Assembly (NCBI RefSeq): GCF_026342435.1 | Contig: NZ_JAPEMT010000002.1 | Span: 2,604,001-2,668,000, forward strand | DNA length: 64,000 bases | Reading direction: 5' to 3' | Source of the DNA: Streptomyces sp. NBC_00237 | GTDB lineage: Bacteria > Actinomycetota > Actinomycetes > Streptomycetales > Streptomycetaceae | In this document: positions 23,651-31,660 of the stretch, piece after piece | Position numbering within the stretch: the stretch's first letter is position 1 | Layout of the letters: each line of letters starts with the position of its first letter | The notes under the pieces: generated by a model | Seen by the model: the letters and a program-made list of their open reading frames with translations, nothing else | What the model was told of the DNA's origin: nothing | Database searches by the model: none | Made by a program: the position numbers and the translations under genes

Positions 23651-24610
23651 TCAGACGTAGTCCTCCAGCTTGGCCACCGCGTAGCCCTTCGCGGTGATGG
23701 TCTTCATGACCCGGCGAATCATGTCGGGCATGGAGCCCTTCCAGTCGTCCGGCCCCCGGAAGTGCGTGAGGACGATGTCACCCGGGTGCAGGTCCTTGTC
23801 CCACTCCCGCCACTCCATCCGGTCGGGGAACGCCTCCGCCGCCCACAGCGGGATCGCCTTCACTCCGCACGACTTCGCGGCGACGAGGGTGTCCTTGTTG
23901 TAGTTGCCGTACGGCGGGCGGAAGAGCGGGGGCCGCTTGCCGTAGCGCTTCTCGATGTTGGACTGCTGGCCGCAGATCTCGCGCTTCTGCTGCTTGTACG
24001 AAAGGCCGGGCAGGTACCGGTGGTTGAGGGTGTGGTTGTGCAGGGCGACGCCCTTGTCCTGCATCTTCTTGAAGTAGCCGTAGTCCTCCTTCACCAGGTA
24101 GTCGGAGAGGAAGGAGCTGTACGGGATCTTCAGCTCGTCCATCATCCGGATCAGTTCGGGGTCCTTCTCCGCCCCGTCGTCGATGGTCAGGAACACGACC
24201 CTGTCCTTGACCGGCACCGTCGTGAACACCGGCGGCAGGCCCTCCGACACCTGCCCCTCCACCTCGAAGCCCCTGCGGGCCGTGATCGTCGGTCTGACCT
24301 GGGGCGGTGCGGGCGCGGCCAGCGGTACCTGCACCAGCCCCCAGCGCCTGGCGGCCGCCACCCGGGCCGCCTGCGCCGCTTTCGCCTCGGCCTGCTCGCG
24401 CCGCAGCTTCTCCGCGGGTGAGAGCAGCGCACCGGCCGCGCCGTCGACCTTCCTCCCCTGTCCCTCGTTCCCCTCCTTGCCGACGGCGGACCCGCCCTGC
24501 CCGCCCGTCTCCTCTTCCGGGGTGGCGCACCCCGAGGCGATCGCGGCCACGACCAGAACCGCTACCGCAATGCTGCCCCTTCTTCGTCCTGCACCTCCGG
24601 AGATATCCAC
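23651..24610 (-). CDS. Polysaccharide deacetylase lipoprotein (NodB domain), copy 2
   Basis: A 319-residue paralogue of the next gene. Lipobox AIASGC (Cys28), a charged linker, then the NodB domain with TIDDG, HTLNH and RPPYGNYN, plus KAIPLWAAEAF and a conserved LEDYV C-terminus. Predicted to deacetylate an extracellular glycan, probably peptidoglycan or a wall polymer. The start is placed at GTG 24610: codons before it (AAA, GAA, AGA) lack the organism's GC bias, and AAAGAGG lies upstream. The two copies likely arose by tandem duplication. Confidence 0.92.
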   Translation of the reverse strand: MDISGGAGRRRGSIAVAVLVVAAIASGCATPEEETGGQGGSAVGKEGNEGQGRKVDGAAGALLSPAEKLRREQAEAKAAQAARVAAARRWGLVQVPLAAPAPPQVRPTITARRGFEVEGQVSEGLPPVFTTVPVKDRVVFLTIDDGAEKDPELIRMMDELKIPYSSFLSDYLVKEDYGYFKKMQDKGVALHNHTLNHRYLPGLSYKQQKREICGQQSNIEKRYGKRPPLFRPPYGNYNKDTLVAAKSCGVKAIPLWAAEAFPDRMEWREWDKDLHPGDIVLTHFRGPDDWKGSMPDMIRRVMKTITAKGYAVAKLEDYV

Positions 24611-24725
24611 AGAGGGACCTCTTTCTTCTTTTTGTCGTACAAGTCGCATGGCGCCGCATCCTGTCAGCGCACCCCTCCACGAACCGGACGACACCGCGAG
24701 GGGGCACGCACCGTCGCCCACTCGG

Positions 24726-24789
24726 CCCACACGGGACCCGGCCCACACCGGACCCGACCCACACCGGACCCGACCCACACCGCACCCGG
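24726..24789. repeat. 16-bp tandem repeat, four copies
   Basis: Four head-to-tail copies of CCCACACCGGACCCGA (24726, 24742, 24758, 24774; the middle two identical, the outer ones with 1-2 changes) in the gap between the divergent deacetylase and methyltransferase genes. Confidence 0.85.
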
Positions 24790-24877
24790 CCCACGGCCGT
24801 CCCCCACCCAGCCCTGCTCAGCCCCGCCGCCGACCGGCTCCGCCCCCAGCCAGCCGCCCACCCCAGGCTGACCCACA

Positions 24878-26227
24878 ATGGACCGGGTGAAGAACCCCTC
24901 CGCCGACGCCACCGCCGCAGCCGCAGCCGCCACCACCGCCGCAGCCCTCGACGCCTTCCGCGCCCTCCTCGCCCCCGAGGGCCAGGCCCTCCTCGCCGAG
25001 CTGCGCGACTACGACCCCGCCCAGGCCCTGGCACTCGCGACCCGGCTGCGCCGCGATCACTCCCCCGAGCTGGTGTCGGCGGCCCTCGCCCAGGCCCGGC
25101 TGCGGCAGCGGGCGGCGGCGAAGTTCGGCACCGAGGACGCACAGCGGATGTACTTCACGCCCAACGGCGTCGAGCAGTCGACCCGCAAGTCCGTCGCCGA
25201 CTACCGGGCGGCCCGCTTCCGCCCGATCGTCAACGAACAGCACGCGGCCGAACAGCACCCGGCCTCCCCCGCCACGGCCCCCACCCCCGCCACCACCCCC
25301 GACACCACCACCGCCCGCAAGGCCCCCCACGTCATCGACCTCTGCGGCGGCATCGGCGGCGACGCCCTCGCCATGGCCCGCGCGGGCCTGCACGTCACCG
25401 CCGTCGACCTCGACCCCGCCGCCTGCCTGGCCGCCCACACCAACGCCCAGGCCCTCCTCCCCGATCCCGCCGTGCTCGACGTCGTACAGGCGGACGTCCT
25501 GACGTACGACCTGACCGGCGCGGACGCCCTGTTCCTCGACCCGGCACGGCGGTCTGGAGCACGCGGCCGGATCTTCGACCCCGAGGCGTACTCCCCGCCC
25601 CTCTCCTTCTCCGTCGCAGCCGTACGGAAGGTCGGCGCGGGGGCCGTCAAGATCGCCCCCGGCATCCCCCACGAGCTCGTCCCGGACGACTTCGAGGCCG
25701 AGTGGATCTCCGACGGCGGCGACGTCAAGGAAGCCGTCCTCTGGCACGCCCCGCCCGGCAGCCCGCACCTCACCCGGGGCGGCCGCCGCGCCACCCTCCT
25801 GCCCTCCGGCGCCAGCCTCCTCGGCCGCGGCCTGCCCGACCCCGACGTCCGCCCGGTCGGCCGCTACCTCTACGAGCCCGACGGCGCCGTGATCCGCGCC
25901 CACCTCGTCGCCGAGGTCGCCGAGGACCTCGACGGCGGCCTGATCGACGAGACGATCGCCTACATCACGGCCGACGAACTGCGCCCCACCCCCTACGCGA
26001 CCCCGTACGAAATCACCGACCAACTGCCCTTCAGCGTCAAGAAGTTGAAAGCGGTCCTCCGGGAGCGCGAGGTCGGCGTCCTCACCGTCAAGAAGCGCGG
26101 CTCCGCCGTCGAGCCCGAAGAGCTCCGCAAGAAGATGAAGCTCTCCGGCAAGAACTCCGCGACCGTCTTCCTCACCCGCGTCGCCGGCGCTCCGACCATG
26201 CTGATCGGCCACCCCGCCCGGGGGTGA
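24878..26227 (+). CDS. Class I SAM-dependent methyltransferase with THUMP-like C-terminal domain
   Basis: A 449-residue protein. An N-terminal helical region (residues 1-120, AKFGTEDAQRMYFTPNGVEQ is characteristic) precedes a Rossmann methyltransferase core with motif I (VIDLCGGIGGDALAMA), acidic motif II (TAVDLDPAAC) and LFLDPARR in the catalytic position. The C-terminus (VKKLKAVLREREVGVLTVKKRG...SATVFLTRVAGAPTMLIG) matches a THUMP-like RNA-binding module. RNA is therefore a likely substrate, but no target is known to me. Homologues are conserved in actinobacteria. Confidence 0.88.
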   Translation: MDRVKNPSADATAAAAAATTAAALDAFRALLAPEGQALLAELRDYDPAQALALATRLRRDHSPELVSAALAQARLRQRAAAKFGTEDAQRMYFTPNGVEQSTRKSVADYRAARFRPIVNEQHAAEQHPASPATAPTPATTPDTTTARKAPHVIDLCGGIGGDALAMARAGLHVTAVDLDPAACLAAHTNAQALLPDPAVLDVVQADVLTYDLTGADALFLDPARRSGARGRIFDPEAYSPPLSFSVAAVRKVGAGAVKIAPGIPHELVPDDFEAEWISDGGDVKEAVLWHAPPGSPHLTRGGRRATLLPSGASLLGRGLPDPDVRPVGRYLYEPDGAVIRAHLVAEVAEDLDGGLIDETIAYITADELRPTPYATPYEITDQLPFSVKKLKAVLREREVGVLTVKKRGSAVEPEELRKKMKLSGKNSATVFLTRVAGAPTMLIGHPARG

Positions 26228-26256
26228 GACCCGCGCCCACGGGTAGGCAGGCCCCC

Positions 26257-26838
26257 ATGACACACATCGAGGAAGCTCTCGACGAGTTGCAGCGCGTCCT
26301 GGAACCGACGGCCGGTGACGCGCGCGCCTGGACCGCCCCGGCCGGTCCGCCGGAGCAGCGCATGGAGTGGACCTGCTGGGAGACCGCCGCCCACATCGCG
26401 CACGATCTCGCCGCCTACGCAGGCCAGTTGGCGGCTCGTCCGGAGGACTGCTACCTGCCGTTCGACCTGGTGGTCCGGCCCGGAACCCCGCCCCGCGAAG
26501 TGCTCCGGGTGATCCGGGCGTCAGGCGGCATGCTCACGAGCACCCTCGCCACCGCGGGCCCCGAGGTACGGGCCTACCACTGGGGTCCGTGCGATCCCAC
26601 GGGGTTCGAGGCGATGGGGGTCGCGGAGGCGATGCTCCACACGTACGACATCACGCAGGGGCTCGGCGTGCCGTGGACTCCTCCCGCCCGTTCGGCGACG
26701 TACGTGATCGAGCGGCTCTTCCCGGACGCTCCGGCGGGCGACCCGGCCGAGGTGCTGCTGTGGTGCACGGGACGCGGGGAACTGCCGGGGCACAAGCGGG
26801 TCACGGCATGGGTGTGGCAAGCGGTACGGGAGGGCTGA
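26257..26838 (+). CDS. DinB/maleylpyruvate-isomerase-like fold protein
   Basis: A 193-residue protein resembling the mycothiol-dependent maleylpyruvate isomerase N-terminal / DinB-like four-helix bundle. The TCWETAAHIAHDLAAYA segment and a later AEAMLHTYDITQGLG hold histidines in the positions where this fold binds a metal. Members use thiol cofactors or are of unknown activity. It starts 29 bp after the methyltransferase gene and may share its transcript. No substrate can be named. Confidence 0.75.
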   Translation: MTHIEEALDELQRVLEPTAGDARAWTAPAGPPEQRMEWTCWETAAHIAHDLAAYAGQLAARPEDCYLPFDLVVRPGTPPREVLRVIRASGGMLTSTLATAGPEVRAYHWGPCDPTGFEAMGVAEAMLHTYDITQGLGVPWTPPARSATYVIERLFPDAPAGDPAEVLLWCTGRGELPGHKRVTAWVWQAVREG

Positions 26839-26896
26839 CACGGAGCCTCCCGTACGAAGCGTCAGCCCCGAAGCACCCCGTACGAACGCACAACCC

Positions 26897-27544
26897 TCAC
26901 GCCACCACCCGCACCGCCCATCTGTAGTGCCCCACCGCCTTCACCATCCCCAGCAGCCCCACCACCCACATCACGCACCCCATCCCGATGAAGTACGCGG
27001 CATCGGCGTACGTGTCCGATCCGGGGCTCGCCGACGCCGCCCAGGCCAGCGAGGTCCACAGCCCGAACGCCGCGAGCACGAAGGAGGGCAGCATCCAGGC
27101 GAGGCTCCGGCCGGGCGCGCGGAGTCCGCTGTCCTTCCCCGAGCTCTCAACGTCGTTCGAGCAGGGCACGCCACATGCCTGATCGGACCCCAACTCGCCC
27201 CACTCGCGCAGGCGCTGACGTATCGTCCGGTCCCGCTTCACCCCGAGGGCGAGCAGGACGACGGCGGGCACGATGCCGCCGATTCCCAGGACGAGGAAGA
27301 TCCCGCCGATCAGCACGTCGGGGAACATGCCCTGCTCGAAGGTCTGGAGCGCGACCCCCACGCAGCCCCACCCCACCGCGAGCAGCAGCGCGTACAGCCA
27401 GAACCCCACGGCCGCCGGTACCCCGAGCGCCCTGCGGCCCAACTCCCGCATCGCGCGCGCCCGGTCCGCCAGCATCGCCTCCGGGTGCGGCCAGGTGCGG
27501 TACTGCGGGGGAGGCGGGGGCGGCGGCAGGGGCTGGCGGGGCAT
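26897..27544 (-). CDS. Membrane protein, unknown function
   Basis: A 215-residue protein with a proline tract at residues 5-13, then four hydrophobic segments in two pairs separated by a charged loop of about 45 residues that contains two cysteines (DQACGVPCSND). The start at ATG 27544 has GAAGGAA 11 bases upstream; a longer frame to 27598 is possible. No known family is recognised. It is encoded convergently to the DinB-like gene and 76 bp after the next minus-strand gene. Confidence 0.7.
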   Translation of the reverse strand: MPRQPLPPPPPPPQYRTWPHPEAMLADRARAMRELGRRALGVPAAVGFWLYALLLAVGWGCVGVALQTFEQGMFPDVLIGGIFLVLGIGGIVPAVVLLALGVKRDRTIRQRLREWGELGSDQACGVPCSNDVESSGKDSGLRAPGRSLAWMLPSFVLAAFGLWTSLAWAASASPGSDTYADAAYFIGMGCVMWVVGLLGMVKAVGHYRWAVRVVA

Positions 27545-27620
27545 GCGGGTGCGGATTCCTTCGTACGACTGCGGGCAGGCGGACACGATCGGCGTCAAAC
27601 GCTACCCGGTGCGACGAACG

Positions 27621-27986
27621 CTATGCGAGGTCGGTCAGCTCGTCCGCGTACACCTGCGAGAGCGGCTGCGGACCCACGTACTGCTGGCAGTTGCAGGTGC
27701 CCGCCTCGAAGCGGATCGGCTTCTTGTCCTCGTCCCAGGCGGTCGGCTTCTCGACCGACTCGTGGCACTTCCCGGCCTTGTCGTGCTTGGCGAGGTGGTG
27801 GGTGCAGCCGCAGATCGGCTCCGGCGGTTTGCTCGCGGCCTCAAGGGCCTGGCGCTCCTTGCGCTGCACCTCGATGCGCTCCAGCTGGCGCTCGTGGCGG
27901 GTGGCGAGGGCCTGGCGGCCCATGTTCGCGAGGCCGCCGAATCCGCCCATCATGAAGAAGATGAATATCCACCAGTACCAGGCCAT
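27621..27986 (-). CDS. Small membrane protein with Cys/His cluster, unknown function
   Basis: A 121-residue protein: N-terminal membrane helix (AWYWWIFIFFMMGGFGGL), then a charged helix likely to form a coiled coil (RHERQLERIEVQRKERQALE), then a compact Cys/His region CGCTHHLAKHDKAGKCH ... TCNCQQYVG. Five cysteines and several histidines could bind zinc or an iron-sulfur cluster. High-GC codon use is normal, so it is a real gene. I know no function. Confidence 0.8.
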   Translation of the reverse strand: MAWYWWIFIFFMMGGFGGLANMGRQALATRHERQLERIEVQRKERQALEAASKPPEPICGCTHHLAKHDKAGKCHESVEKPTAWDEDKKPIRFEAGTCNCQQYVGPQPLSQVYADELTDLA

Positions 27987-28052
27987 CGCACGCCCCTCTC
28001 CCCAGTGCCGCGAGTACGACCAGCGTACGTCTCTTCGGTAAAGGGAGCCTCA

Positions 28053-28124
28053 GAGGCCGGAGGCAGGATCCCGGAGGCCGGACCCCGGACAGCAGGACCC
28101 GGAGGCCGGACCCCGGAGGCCGGA
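28053..28124. repeat. Irregular GAGGCCGGA repeats
   Basis: GAGGCCGGA occurs at 28053, 28074, 28102 and 28116 with similar flanks, directly after the end of the amidohydrolase gene. Probably slippage-derived, non-coding. Confidence 0.7.
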
Positions 28125-28126
28125 TC

Positions 28127-29074
28127 TCAGAGCCCGAGAAGCTTCGCCGCGTTCTCGTCCCGGATGGCGCGGATGTCGTCCTCCGGAAGTCCGGATTCGG
28201 TTAGGTACGTGACGTGCCGCTGGAAGCCGTCGCCGGTCTCGAACGGGAAGTCCGTGCCGAGCACGAGCCGGTCCGTCCCGTACACCTCCTGGGCGAGCCG
28301 CAGCGCGCCCGCGCTCGGGTTGGCGGTGTCGTGCCACACCGTGCGCAGCAGCTCCGAGACCGGAGGAGTGCCCTCCGGCAGGTACCAGCCCGCCTTCGCG
28401 TCCAGCCGCTGCGCGAGGAAGGGCAGCACGCCGCACATGTGCACCGTAATGATCTTGATACGGGGGTACCGGACGGTGATCCCGGCCTGGAAGAGCTGGA
28501 GCAGCGCGGCCGACTCCTCGACGGCGTGCCCGACGATCCAGTCCAGGCCCGCGCCGTGCAGCAGCGGCGAACCGCCGGACTCGCCCGCCGGGTGGACGAG
28601 CAGTACGGCACCGCGCCGGTCGAGTGCGTCGAAGAGCGGCACGAACTCCGGGTCGGTGAGCGGCCGACCGAGGACCGTCGTGGTCACGGAGGCTCCCAGG
28701 AACCCCAACTCGTCCATGCTGCGGCCGAGTTCGTCGACCGCCGCGAGGACGTTGGGCAGCGGCAGCGAGGCGAGCGCCCGGAAGCGGGTGGGGTGGGCGC
28801 GGATCAGGTCGCTGTACGCGGCGTTGGCGACCCGCGACGCACCGAGCGCCTGGCTCGCGTCGTCGAAGTACGGCACCTGCGGGGGTGACGACAGCAGTTG
28901 TACGTCGATCCCGGCGGCGTCCATCGAGGCGAGCCGCCCCTCGATCTCCTCCGGCGTGCTGCCGCCTCCGCCGCCGCGCGTCCCGGCGGTCCCGTCGGGC
29001 GAGCCTCGGAACTCGTCCAGCATGTCGAGGTAGAGCTCGGGAAAGTAGTGCGCGTGTACGTCGACCCTGGTCAT
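28127..29074 (-). CDS. Amidohydrolase family protein (ACMSD-like)
   Basis: A 315-residue TIM-barrel metal-dependent hydrolase or decarboxylase of amidohydrolase group 2. It starts with the metal motif DVHAHYFP; other metal and active-site residues are HPAGE (mid-protein), HMCG and the late aspartate in LVLGTDFPFE. The family includes 2-amino-3-carboxymuconate semialdehyde decarboxylase and related aromatic-acid decarboxylases. Substrate unknown. Start ATG 29074. No pathway genes adjoin it. Confidence 0.88.
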   Translation of the reverse strand: MTRVDVHAHYFPELYLDMLDEFRGSPDGTAGTRGGGGGSTPEEIEGRLASMDAAGIDVQLLSSPPQVPYFDDASQALGASRVANAAYSDLIRAHPTRFRALASLPLPNVLAAVDELGRSMDELGFLGASVTTTVLGRPLTDPEFVPLFDALDRRGAVLLVHPAGESGGSPLLHGAGLDWIVGHAVEESAALLQLFQAGITVRYPRIKIITVHMCGVLPFLAQRLDAKAGWYLPEGTPPVSELLRTVWHDTANPSAGALRLAQEVYGTDRLVLGTDFPFETGDGFQRHVTYLTESGLPEDDIRAIRDENAAKLLGL

Positions 29075-29177
29075 GGCCGTGCCGCCTCCTTCGTCGCTAC
29101 TCGTACGAGGCTGCCACGGGTGGGGGCGGGGCGCGCGGCGGAGGCTTGCGCGGGGGCCGCCCGGCCTTGCCGGATCC

Positions 29178-29597
29178 CTAGTCGCCCACCAGCGCGCGGT
29201 GGCCGTGGCCGCACCAGTTGACGTGCCCGAAGTTCTGCACGTACTTGGCGCTCAGCCAGCCCGAGCGGTCCCACAGCTTGAACCAGATGTCGTTGCCGTG
29301 GATGTTCTGGCCGCGCACCTTGCAGGCGAGGCGGACAATCGCGCCGTCCCGGTAGGAGCCGAGTTTCCGCGACGACGACGTGGCGTGCTCGCGAACGAAC
29401 TGCCCGTGCCGCGCGGTCACCTTCCCGCCGACTCCGTGGGCGGCGACGAACGCGGTGGGGGCGGAAGCGCGAACAGAGGCAGGGGACGAGGAGGAGGAAA
29501 CGGAAGCGGAAGCGGTCGGCGCGCAGACCGCGAGCGCGATCCCCAACGACACCGCGCCCAGACCCGCACGGGTCACTTTCAGCTGAGATACGGACAT
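29178..29597 (-). CDS. Secreted SH3-like domain protein
   Basis: A 139-residue exported protein: signal peptide (KVTRAGLGAVSLGIALAVCAPTASA), a Ser/Ala linker, then an SH3-like fold (VREHATSSSRKLGSYRDGAIVRLACKVRGQ ... WFKLWDRSGWLSAKYVQNFG) ending in WCGHGH. Such domains bind cell-wall peptides. Two cysteines probably form a disulfide. It is a single gene with gaps on both sides. Confidence 0.85.
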   Translation of the reverse strand: MSVSQLKVTRAGLGAVSLGIALAVCAPTASASVSSSSSPASVRASAPTAFVAAHGVGGKVTARHGQFVREHATSSSRKLGSYRDGAIVRLACKVRGQNIHGNDIWFKLWDRSGWLSAKYVQNFGHVNWCGHGHRALVGD

Positions 29598-29718
29598 TCA
29601 ACGACTCACTTTCTCGACGGACGGGGGTGTCCCCCGACCCCGCCGAGTCTCAAGTCGAATTGTCCGAAAAGCAGTTAACGCCACTCGCTAGTCAGCCGAA
29701 CGGCGCAACCCGATGCGC

Positions 29719-29982
29719 TCAGCCCCGCTCCACCGATTCGAACCGCCACCGGTGCACCGCACGCGTGATCAACTCGCCGTCGGGCTCCGGGAGTTCGGGC
29801 AGCTCCGCCTCGTACGGAGCGTCCCACCAGGTGATGACGAGGACCCGGTCCTGCGGCGCCCGGAGGATCTCGCGGCGCAGCGGTGCGGTGGCGAGGACCT
29901 CCGCCTGCGCGTAGGCCCACTCCAGGAGTTCGGGGCCCTTGCCGTCGACGGCGCGGGCCTCCCACATCAGCGCGACGGTCAT
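29719..29982 (-). CDS. Small conserved protein coupled to tsaD
   Basis: An 87-residue protein without signal or membrane segment, rich in Trp, Glu and Pro. The order (MTVALMWEARAVDGKGPELLEWAYAQ, then a strand-rich VLVITWWD) resembles a ferredoxin-like alpha+beta barrel of the antibiotic-monooxygenase type. Its ATG overlaps the tsaD stop by 4 bp (29979-29982), so the two are translationally coupled. A link with t6A synthesis is inferred from position only. Confidence 0.75.
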   Translation of the reverse strand: MTVALMWEARAVDGKGPELLEWAYAQAEVLATAPLRREILRAPQDRVLVITWWDAPYEAELPELPEPDGELITRAVHRWRFESVERG

Positions 29983-31145
29983 GAGTAGAGGTTGTCCTTG
30001 CTGATCTCGTGGACGTGATCGTGGTCGTGCGCGTGACCATGACCATGACCGTGGCCGTGGCCGTGGCCGTGGCCCTCATCGTGGCCGTGCCCCGGCACGT
30101 GCGGCTCCGTCACCGGAAGCGAGGAGTCCGCCGACAGGTCCCAGTCGGAGGCGGGCCGGTTCCTGGCCACCATCTCCGCACCGAGCGCCGCGACCATCGC
30201 CCCGTTGTCCGTGCACAGTCCGGGCCGAGGAACGCGCAGCGTGATGCCCGCCTTGTCACAGCGCTCCTGCGCGAGCGCCCGCAGCCGGGAGTTCGCGGCC
30301 ACACCGCCGCCGATCATCAGATGATCGACGCCCTCGTCCTTGCAGGCGCGTACGGCCTTCCTGGTCAGCACGTCGACGACCGCCTCCTGGAAGGACGCGG
30401 CGACGTCCCGCACCGGAACCTCCTCGCCCGCGTTCCGCTTGGCCTCGATCCAGCGGGCCACGGAGGTCTTCAGGCCGGAGAAGGAGAAGTCGTACGCCGG
30501 GTCGCGCGAACCCGTCAGGCCGCGCGGGAAGTGGATCGCCTTCGGGTCGCCCTCGCGCGCGAGCCGGTCGATGACCGGACCGCCGGGGAAGCCGAGGTGC
30601 AGCACGCGGGCGATCTTGTCGAACGCCTCGCCCGCCGCGTCGTCGATCGTCGCGCCGAGCGGACGTACGTCGGAGGTGATGTCCGGGGCGAGCAGCAGCG
30701 ACGAGTGACCGCCACTGACCAGCAGCGCCATGGTCGGCTCGGGCAGCTTGCCGTGCTCCAGCTGGTCGACGCAGATGTGCGAGGCCAGGTGGTTGACGCC
30801 GTACAGGGGCTTCCCCAGGGCGTACGCGTACGCCTTGGCGGCGGTCGTGCCCACCAGCAGCGCGCCCGCGAGGCCCGGACCTGCGGTGACGGCGATGCCG
30901 TCCAGGTCGGAGGCGGCGATTCCGGCGTCCTTCAGGGCCCGCTGGATGGTGGGGACCATCGCTTCGAGGTGGGCGCGGGAGGCGATCTCGGGGACGACTC
31001 CGCCGAACCTGGCGTGCGTGTCCACGCTGGAGGCGACCGCGTCGGCGAGCAGCGTCGTGCCGCGCACGATGCCGACGCCCGTCTCGTCGCAGGAGGTCTC
31101 GATGCCGAGGACCAAAGGCTCGTCGATACCGCTGACAAGGTTCAT
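29979..31145 (-). CDS. tsaD: tRNA N6-adenosine threonylcarbamoyltransferase TsaD
   Basis: A 388-residue ASKHA-fold enzyme that transfers threonylcarbamoyl to A37 of ANN-decoding tRNAs, with TsaB and TsaE. It has ETSCDETGV at the start, the metal motif NHLASH, LVSGGHSSLL and GGGVAANSRLR. The catalytic part ends near residue 345. The remainder is a tail of alternating His and Gly or Asp (from about VPGHGHDEGHGH to HVHE) not found in enterobacterial TsaD. Coupled by ATGA overlap to rimI upstream and to the 87-residue gene downstream. Confidence 0.97.
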   Translation of the reverse strand: MNLVSGIDEPLVLGIETSCDETGVGIVRGTTLLADAVASSVDTHARFGGVVPEIASRAHLEAMVPTIQRALKDAGIAASDLDGIAVTAGPGLAGALLVGTTAAKAYAYALGKPLYGVNHLASHICVDQLEHGKLPEPTMALLVSGGHSSLLLAPDITSDVRPLGATIDDAAGEAFDKIARVLHLGFPGGPVIDRLAREGDPKAIHFPRGLTGSRDPAYDFSFSGLKTSVARWIEAKRNAGEEVPVRDVAASFQEAVVDVLTRKAVRACKDEGVDHLMIGGGVAANSRLRALAQERCDKAGITLRVPRPGLCTDNGAMVAALGAEMVARNRPASDWDLSADSSLPVTEPHVPGHGHDEGHGHGHGHGHGHGHAHDHDHVHEISKDNLYS

Positions 31146-31660
31146 GGCTGGATCTCTTCTGTCTCTTCGGTCGTCGTACGGCGCATCACGAGGGCGTCGA
31201 CGTTGCCCGGCTGGTAGTAGCCGCGGCGGAAGCCGATCGGCTCGAAGCCGAAGCGTTCGTACAGCTTCTGCGCGCGGGTGTTGTCGACCCGTACTTCGAG
31301 CAGCACCTCGGCGCACTCGAAGGCGGTCGCGTGCTTGAGGAGGTCGGCGAGGAGGCGGGCGCCGAGGCCGGTGCCCCACTGGTCGCGGGCGACCGCGATG
31401 GTCTGTACGTCGCCGAGGTCACCGGCGGCGGCCAGTCCCGCGTACCCGACGAGGCGGCCGGTGGCCGGGTCCTCGGCGACGACGTACCGGCGGGTGGCGC
31501 GGGGGCCGCGCGCGGACGCCAGCTCGGACCAGAACATCCCCGGCGACCAGGCATCCTCGGGGAACAGCTCGTGTTCGAGTTCCAGTACGGGATCGATGTC
31601 CCACCAGCGCATCTCGCGCAGGACGGCGACCCCGGCCCTCTCGGCGGCGGGGGTGGTCAC
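31142..31660 (-). CDS. rimI: Ribosomal protein S18-alanine N-acetyltransferase RimI
   Basis: A 172-residue GNAT acetyltransferase. The acetyl-CoA loop RDQWGTGLGARLL (R/Q-x-x-G-x-G/A pattern) and the C-terminal LYERFGFEPIGFRRGYY are conserved RimI features. It sits between tsaB and tsaD, the usual actinobacterial arrangement. The start is GTG 31660, overlapping the tsaB stop (GTGA). An alternative first residue at the MRWWDIDPV methionine would shorten it by 15 residues. Confidence 0.93.
   Translation of the reverse strand: MTTPAAERAGVAVLREMRWWDIDPVLELEHELFPEDAWSPGMFWSELASARGPRATRRYVVAEDPATGRLVGYAGLAAAGDLGDVQTIAVARDQWGTGLGARLLADLLKHATAFECAEVLLEVRVDNTRAQKLYERFGFEPIGFRRGYYQPGNVDALVMRRTTTEETEEIQP

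Noticed and set aside
24611..24778. Longer N-terminus of the second deacetylase (ATG 24649 or further)
   Set aside because: Codons AAA, GAA and AGA are unlike the organism's usage, and the signal peptide fits a start at GTG 24610.
30030..30090. Simple sequence of CATGAC/CGTGGC hexamers as a possible regulatory or CRISPR-like repeat
   Set aside because: It is the coding sequence of the His/Gly tail of TsaD, with no spacers.
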